NCBI GenBank assembly: GCA_947495775.1
Contig: CANMAQ010000015.1
Span: 1-64,000, forward strand
Direction of reading: 5' to 3'
Length of the DNA: 64,000 nucleotides
Source of the DNA: Jejuia algarum
Lineage (GTDB): Bacteria > Bacteroidota > Bacteroidia > Flavobacteriales > Flavobacteriaceae
The translations under genes and the position numbers were made by a program. The notes below the pieces were generated by a model. That model saw only the letters and a list, made by a program, of their open reading frames with translations, ran no database searches and had not been told where the DNA came from. Each line of letters opens with the position of its first letter. Positions within the stretch are counted from its first letter, which is position 1. Of this stretch, positions 59,858 through 64,000 are shown piece by piece.

Positions 59858-60517
59858 TTATATTTTACGAACGACCATTTCAATAACTGAAGAGGCGTTT
59901 TTGTATTGGTCTGATAGTAGAGTAATTGTATAGGTGTCGAATGTTAATGTGAGTCCATTTGTAATGTCTGAACTGTAAACGATAACGTATTTAGAGGTCT
60001 TGTTTGATGTTGCTTTAAGGGTGTATGCTACATGGCTAAAGTAGGTGCGGTCATCTATTTCTGGAGGGGCATCCCAGCCATACTCCTCCATAACGTCTAC
60101 GATTTCTAACGCTATTGTATCTGTTTTGGTATGCAGTATTACTTTTTGAAGGTTTGAAAGCGCAAATGCTTTTCCAAAGTGCGCTTGCGTGATGTTGAGG
60201 TAGTACTGCCCTACCTTTGTTTTAAACGTTAGGAAATAATTTTTATAGGCTTTGGTATGGTATCGACGCGAAGTAGAGTCTTGTACGTTATAAAACTCTG
60301 CAGCCACCGTCTGGTTGTCATAAACTCTAAGGTAAGTAGTGCCTAATACTTGTACTGCTGCTGCACTGTCGTAGATTTGAAATAAGGTACGTATCGTTAA
60401 ATCTTTGTAGGTGATGGCTTCACCAGAACCTTTTAAGAGCTGTATCTGTTTGCCTTGTGCTTCACTATCAAATAAATTTGACATTAAAATTAATAGGACG
60501 AAAGGGATGTGTTTCAT
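59858..60517 (-). CDS. Exported protein of unknown function
   Basis: The 219-residue protein has a signal peptide (MKHIPFVLLILMSNLFDSEAQ) and then a beta-rich body (GEAITYKDLTIRTLFQIYDSAAAVQVLGTTYLRVYDN, YYLNITQAHFGKAFALSNLQKVILH, EIVDVMEEYGWDAPPEIDDRTYFSHVAYTLKA). I recognise no family. I begin at 60517 because it gives a normal n-region, rather than the ATG 12 bp upstream. It is isolated, with gaps of ~230-260 bp on each side that hold no evident gene. Confidence 0.7.
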   Translation of the reverse strand: MKHIPFVLLILMSNLFDSEAQGKQIQLLKGSGEAITYKDLTIRTLFQIYDSAAAVQVLGTTYLRVYDNQTVAAEFYNVQDSTSRRYHTKAYKNYFLTFKTKVGQYYLNITQAHFGKAFALSNLQKVILHTKTDTIALEIVDVMEEYGWDAPPEIDDRTYFSHVAYTLKATSNKTSKYVIVYSSDITNGLTLTFDTYTITLLSDQYKNASSVIEMVVRKI

Positions 60518-60751
60518 GTTTAGGGGCATAGGTACAAAGATGCCCTAAAGGTACGTATACTAAAAGGTAGAATGGCCTTTAGTTAGCACATTTACTATTC
60601 GCGATGATTTGGTATTACAGCCCGTAAAATAGAACGTGAGTTTATTTAGGGTACTAAAAGAAAATTTTGCTTACAGAGGAATAGGTCTTGTGGGCTTAGC
60701 TAATTTGGTTTACTTGTATATGTGAGGTAGTGAACGGGTTAATTTAAGCGC

Positions 60752-62896
60752 TTACACAGCCATTAAAAGTTCTAAAATGGAAATAGCCGTAGCGCTAATT
60801 TTAGAGCCAGGACCAAAAACGGCGGTAGCACCAGCATCGCATAAGTATTGGTAATCAACTTGAGGAATTACACCGCCTACAATTACCATAATGTCACTGC
60901 GGTGATACGCTTCAAGTTCAGCTATAACCTGAGGTACTAGTGTTTTATGACCTCCTGCTTGCGATGATATGCCTAAAATATGAACGTCGTTTTCAACGGC
61001 CTGTTTGGCAACTTCTTGAGGGGTTTGAAATAAAGGCGCTATATCGACATCAAAACCAATGTCTGCATAGCCTGTTGCAATAACTTTAGCGCCGCGATCA
61101 TGCCCATCTTGTCCCATTTTAGCAATTAAAATGCGAGGCCTTCTGCCGTCTTCTTCGGCAAAACGGTCTGCAAGTTCTTGCGCCTTTTTAAAATCGGGGT
61201 CGTTATGTATGGTTTCACTGTACACGCCAGAAACGGATTGTATTGGGGCTTTATGCCTTCCAAATTCATCTTCTAAAGCCTTGCTTATTTCTCCTAAAGT
61301 AGCTCTTGCTCTTGCGGCTTCAATAGTTAAAGCAAGTAAGTTGTGTTGCTCATAGTCGTTTTTCGAAGTTAAAGAAATTTTAGCAGCTGTTCTTAATTTA
61401 AGAAGGGTTTTTGCAACTTTAGTAGCGTCTCTGCGTGCTTTAACCGTTTTTAAACGGTCTATTTGTAATTGTCTTACAGTAGCATTATCTATTTCTAGAG
61501 TAGGAATAGGAGGTTCTTTTGTGCTTGTAAATTGATTGACACCAATGCAGATATCCTGTCCAGAATCAATACGCGCTTGTTTTTTTGTAGCGGCTTGTTC
61601 TATTTTTAATTTGGAAAAACCCGCTTCTATAGCTTTGGTCATACCCCCTAAAGCGTCTATCTCCTGCAAATGGCTCCATGCTTTTTCTGCGATCTCATGG
61701 GTAAGGCGTTCTACATAATAACTGCCCGCCCAGGGGTCTATCGTTTTGGTGATTTCTGTTTCTTCTAATAGGTACAACTGGGTGTGCCTCGCAATGCGCG
61801 CCGAGAATTCTGTAGGTAACGCTATCGCTTCATCTAATGCATTGGTATGTAGGCTTTGGGTACCTCCAGCAATAGCAGCCATAGCTTCTACTGTGGTTCT
61901 GGCTATATTGTTAAAGGGCGCTTGCGCTGTAAGGCTCCAACCAGAGGTTTGGCAATGGGCACGTAAGGCCAATGATTTTGGATTTTTAGGTTGAAACGGT
62001 TTGACCAGTTTTGCCCATAACAATCTAGCGGCACGCATTTTTGCAATTTCCATAAAATGGTGCATGCCAATGCCCCAAAAAAACGAAAGTTGAGGCGCAA
62101 GAGTGTCTATGGGAATATCTGCCTTTAAGCCTGCTTTTAAATATTCTAAACCATTCGCTAGGGTATAGGCAAGCTCGATATCGCAGGTGGCGCCTGCTTC
62201 CTGCATATGGTAACCAGATATGCTTATGCTTTTAAACTTAGGCATACCTGTACTGGCGTACTTTAAAATATGAGTTATAATGAGCATAGAAGGTTCAGGG
62301 GGGTAGATATAAGTGTTGCGCACCATGAATTCCTTTAGAATATCATTTTGAATGGTGCCAGACAAATGTTTTGGGTCAATCCCCTCCTCTTCAGCAGCGA
62401 CAATATAAAATGCCATAATAGGCAGAACGGCACCATTCATGGTCATAGATACCGAAATTTGATCTAAGGGTATGTCTTTAAAGAGACGTTTCATGTCTTC
62501 TACCGTATCGATAGCAACGCCTGCTTTTCCAACATCTCCAATAACGCGTTCATGATCACTATCATAGCCCCGATGGGTTGCCAAATCGAATGCAACAGAT
62601 AGTCCTTTTTGTCCCGCAGCTAGGTTGCGTTTGTAAAACGCATTACTTTCTTCGGCAGTACTATAGCCTGCATACTGGCGAATGGTCCATGGCTTTCGTG
62701 TGTACATCGTGCTGTAAGGCCCTCTTAGAAAGGGAGGGATGCCAGCGGCAAAGTCTAGATGTTCTAAGGCGTCGAGGTCTTCCTTGTCATATCTAGATTT
62801 TACCGTAATACCTTCGGCAGTAGGACTAGTTTTAGGGGCCTCTTGTTGAGGAAGCCCCTTAATGTCTAGTACTATGTTTTGAAGGTTTTTACGCAT
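60752..62896 (-). CDS. scpA: Methylmalonyl-CoA mutase, large (catalytic) subunit
   Basis: This B12-dependent enzyme isomerises methylmalonyl-CoA and succinyl-CoA. The 714-residue protein has the substrate barrel (PFLRGPYSTMYTRKPWTIRQYAGYSTAEESNAFYK, VSMTMNGAVLP, AHCQTSGWSLTAQAPFNNIARTTVEAMAAI) and a C-terminal cobalamin domain with MGQDGHDRGAKVIATGYADIGFDV (the DxHxxG base-off motif) and GGVIPQVDYQYL. It lies downstream of the small subunit, with one lipoprotein gene between them. Confidence 0.97.
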   Translation of the reverse strand: MRKNLQNIVLDIKGLPQQEAPKTSPTAEGITVKSRYDKEDLDALEHLDFAAGIPPFLRGPYSTMYTRKPWTIRQYAGYSTAEESNAFYKRNLAAGQKGLSVAFDLATHRGYDSDHERVIGDVGKAGVAIDTVEDMKRLFKDIPLDQISVSMTMNGAVLPIMAFYIVAAEEEGIDPKHLSGTIQNDILKEFMVRNTYIYPPEPSMLIITHILKYASTGMPKFKSISISGYHMQEAGATCDIELAYTLANGLEYLKAGLKADIPIDTLAPQLSFFWGIGMHHFMEIAKMRAARLLWAKLVKPFQPKNPKSLALRAHCQTSGWSLTAQAPFNNIARTTVEAMAAIAGGTQSLHTNALDEAIALPTEFSARIARHTQLYLLEETEITKTIDPWAGSYYVERLTHEIAEKAWSHLQEIDALGGMTKAIEAGFSKLKIEQAATKKQARIDSGQDICIGVNQFTSTKEPPIPTLEIDNATVRQLQIDRLKTVKARRDATKVAKTLLKLRTAAKISLTSKNDYEQHNLLALTIEAARARATLGEISKALEDEFGRHKAPIQSVSGVYSETIHNDPDFKKAQELADRFAEEDGRRPRILIAKMGQDGHDRGAKVIATGYADIGFDVDIAPLFQTPQEVAKQAVENDVHILGISSQAGGHKTLVPQVIAELEAYHRSDIMVIVGGVIPQVDYQYLCDAGATAVFGPGSKISATAISILELLMAV

Positions 62897-62926
62897 GATA
62901 TGGCCGTCTCTGTTTGTAGATGTGAT

Positions 62927-63568
62927 TTATTTAGGGACTTTATTAAAATCTACTTTAGACGTTTCTGGTGTTTCAGTAACTGTCGTTGGATCAATCTCTA
63001 ATAAGTTGGCATAATAAAAGTCTAAAGCAATATAAGCAGCTAGGTACTTGTCTTTAGAGGCTATGCTGTAATTGGACTGTACCGCAGGACCAAATAATTT
63101 GAGACTCATACTATTGGTTTCAAGTAAGGCTTTTAGTGTAGTTTTTAGATCTTTACTGCTAAGATTGTCACCTATACAGCTTATAACATTACTGTTGTAA
63201 TTTAATTTGCTATCACTGTTTGAAGCATCCCATAAGTCTGCTTTTGATTTTAAAACATCAAGGACTTTAATGGTGTGGGGGGTTGCTATTTCTGAGAATT
63301 TAACACGTTTATAAGTCACATCTCTAAGAAATTGAGAATAGGCACGGGTTAGGTTTGGTGTGGTTTTACTGTAATGTTTGGTAATGTCGTCTTCGAAAAC
63401 AAAAATAGCTTCGTTTAGAAGTTTTAAGTCAAAATTATCGCAATTCACAACAATCCCTTTTTCAGAGAATTTATAGTCTGTTAAAGTTTTTTCTTTAACA
63501 CTGTCTTTACAACTCCATAACGTGGCTGTAATTAAAAATGCTGCAATGTGGTTTAATTTAAGTCTCAT
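62927..63568 (-). CDS. Lipoprotein of unknown function between the mutase subunits
   Basis: The ~213-residue protein has a lipoprotein signal (MRLKLNHIAAFLITATLWSCKD, Cys ~20). A mostly helical body follows (KLLNEAIFVFEDDITKHYSKTTPNLTRAYSQFLRDV..., YLAAYIALDFYYANLLEID). I do not recognise it. It directly follows the small-subunit stop and precedes scpA by ~30 bp, so it is probably co-transcribed with the mutase. A link to the enzyme is not evident from the sequence. Confidence 0.8.
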   Translation of the reverse strand: MRLKLNHIAAFLITATLWSCKDSVKEKTLTDYKFSEKGIVVNCDNFDLKLLNEAIFVFEDDITKHYSKTTPNLTRAYSQFLRDVTYKRVKFSEIATPHTIKVLDVLKSKADLWDASNSDSKLNYNSNVISCIGDNLSSKDLKTTLKALLETNSMSLKLFGPAVQSNYSIASKDKYLAAYIALDFYYANLLEIDPTTVTETPETSKVDFNKVPK

Positions 63569-63574
63569 ACTCAT

Positions 63575-64000
63575 TTACTCTTTTTTTAATCGTTTTTGTT
63601 CTAAATTTTGGGTTAATCGTTTTTCTATAATAGGTGTTATTACTGTTTTTCTGTTCTGTTTTTTGGTAAAAGGCGTTAATTCCAGTGCTGTTTTTATGCG
63701 TTCTTCTGGGTTTGTATAGGCATTACTACCAACACGAATAGTGGCTCCAGCATTAAATGCGGCTTCTTCTTTAGCGGCACTTTCTTTTATTTTTCGTTGA
63801 ATGGTACCTGCCTTAAGCTGTTTTAAGAAACCACCTTGTGCTTCTAGGTCTTTAAACAAAATTAAAGCTTTTTCTGCTAATTGTTCTGTTAGACTATCAA
63901 GATAGTAACTGCCATCTGTGGGGTTGTCTACGGCATCGAAATCTGCTTCATGTTTTAATATGAGCAATTGGTGACGGGCTGTACGTGTAGAAAACGCATT
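63575..64000 (-). CDS. mutA: Methylmalonyl-CoA mutase, small subunit (C-terminal part, cut by window edge)
   Basis: The visible ~141 C-terminal residues read NAFSTRTARHQLLILKHEADFDAVDNPTDGSYYLDSLTEQLAEKALILFKDLEAQGGFLK..., the mutase pattern of TARHQ followed by D-P-xx-GSYY. The protein ends IEKRLTQNLEQKRLKKE. The 5' part continues past 64000. With scpA it would form the heterodimer; the small subunit lacks a working B12 site in this family. Confidence 0.93.
   Translation of the reverse strand, partial: NAFSTRTARHQLLILKHEADFDAVDNPTDGSYYLDSLTEQLAEKALILFKDLEAQGGFLKQLKAGTIQRKIKESAAKEEAAFNAGATIRVGSNAYTNPEERIKTALELTPFTKKQNRKTVITPIIEKRLTQNLEQKRLKKE

Noticed and set aside
1..64000. CRISPR array, rRNA or tRNA genes
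   Set aside because: No regularly spaced short repeats and no rRNA or tRNA signatures were seen on either strand; a covariance-model scan would be decisive for tRNAs.

Overview
The window is a chromosomal segment of a low-G+C Bacteroidota, almost certainly a member of Flavobacteriaceae. Evidence read from the sequence: a GldI gliding lipoprotein, a protein with a type IX secretion (T9SS) C-terminal sorting domain, a fused SecDF, many SCK-type lipoproteins, promoters of the Bacteroidota form TTG-N19-TAnnTTTG, and family-typical gene orders (parA-parB-DUF5683-dapB-lepB-wbqC; recF-DUF721; nrnA-gldI). I saw no tRNA, rRNA or CRISPR array.

Region by region. 1-4.9 kb is an accessory scrap-heap: two nearly identical 3' ends of a tyrosine recombinase gene (398-588 and 2832-3021), a ParD/ParE toxin-antitoxin pair bracketed by inverted repeats and IS ends, an IS1182-type transposase remnant, a frameshifted lipoprotein gene, and an intact AIPR-family anti-phage protein. 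5-10.1 kb is a gatC-gatA-gatB/aspS operon in which GatB and aspartyl-tRNA synthetase are one 1114-residue protein. 10.8-21 kb carries gyrB (with a structured leader), a DUF6588 protein, a PQQ-type propeller, mdh, an unknown membrane-anchored protein and secDF, mostly as separate units with strong terminators. 21-30.3 kb (minus strand) holds a CIA30 protein, a 1354-residue T9SS metalloprotease-like protein, and an nrnA-gldI-PPIase-lgt-DUF192 run that serves lipoprotein biogenesis and folding. 30.5-41 kb has ndk, three tandem cold-shock genes, DUF721-recF, a TPR protein with ribH, two small membrane proteins, mutL, two rhomboid proteases and an EEP-family hydrolase.

40.9-49.1 kb is the most interesting part. 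It encodes a lipoprotein, a secreted and membrane-anchored TPR-CHAT protease, a membrane-spanning anti-sigma-like TPR protein, an ECF sigma factor, a small unknown protein, a collagen-repeat lipoprotein and a protein with two copies of an unrecognised module. The motif TGTTAACCTTY lies upstream of three of these genes, including the sigma gene. I infer a self-regulated sigma system in which a caspase-like protease may act on an anti-sigma factor.

49.2-54.9 kb is the parAB-to-DUF6122 operon. 55-60.5 kb has an M16 peptidase, a DEAD-box helicase, a VF530-type DNA-binding protein and a secreted unknown. 60.7-64 kb carries the methylmalonyl-CoA mutase large subunit, a lipoprotein and the cut-off small subunit.
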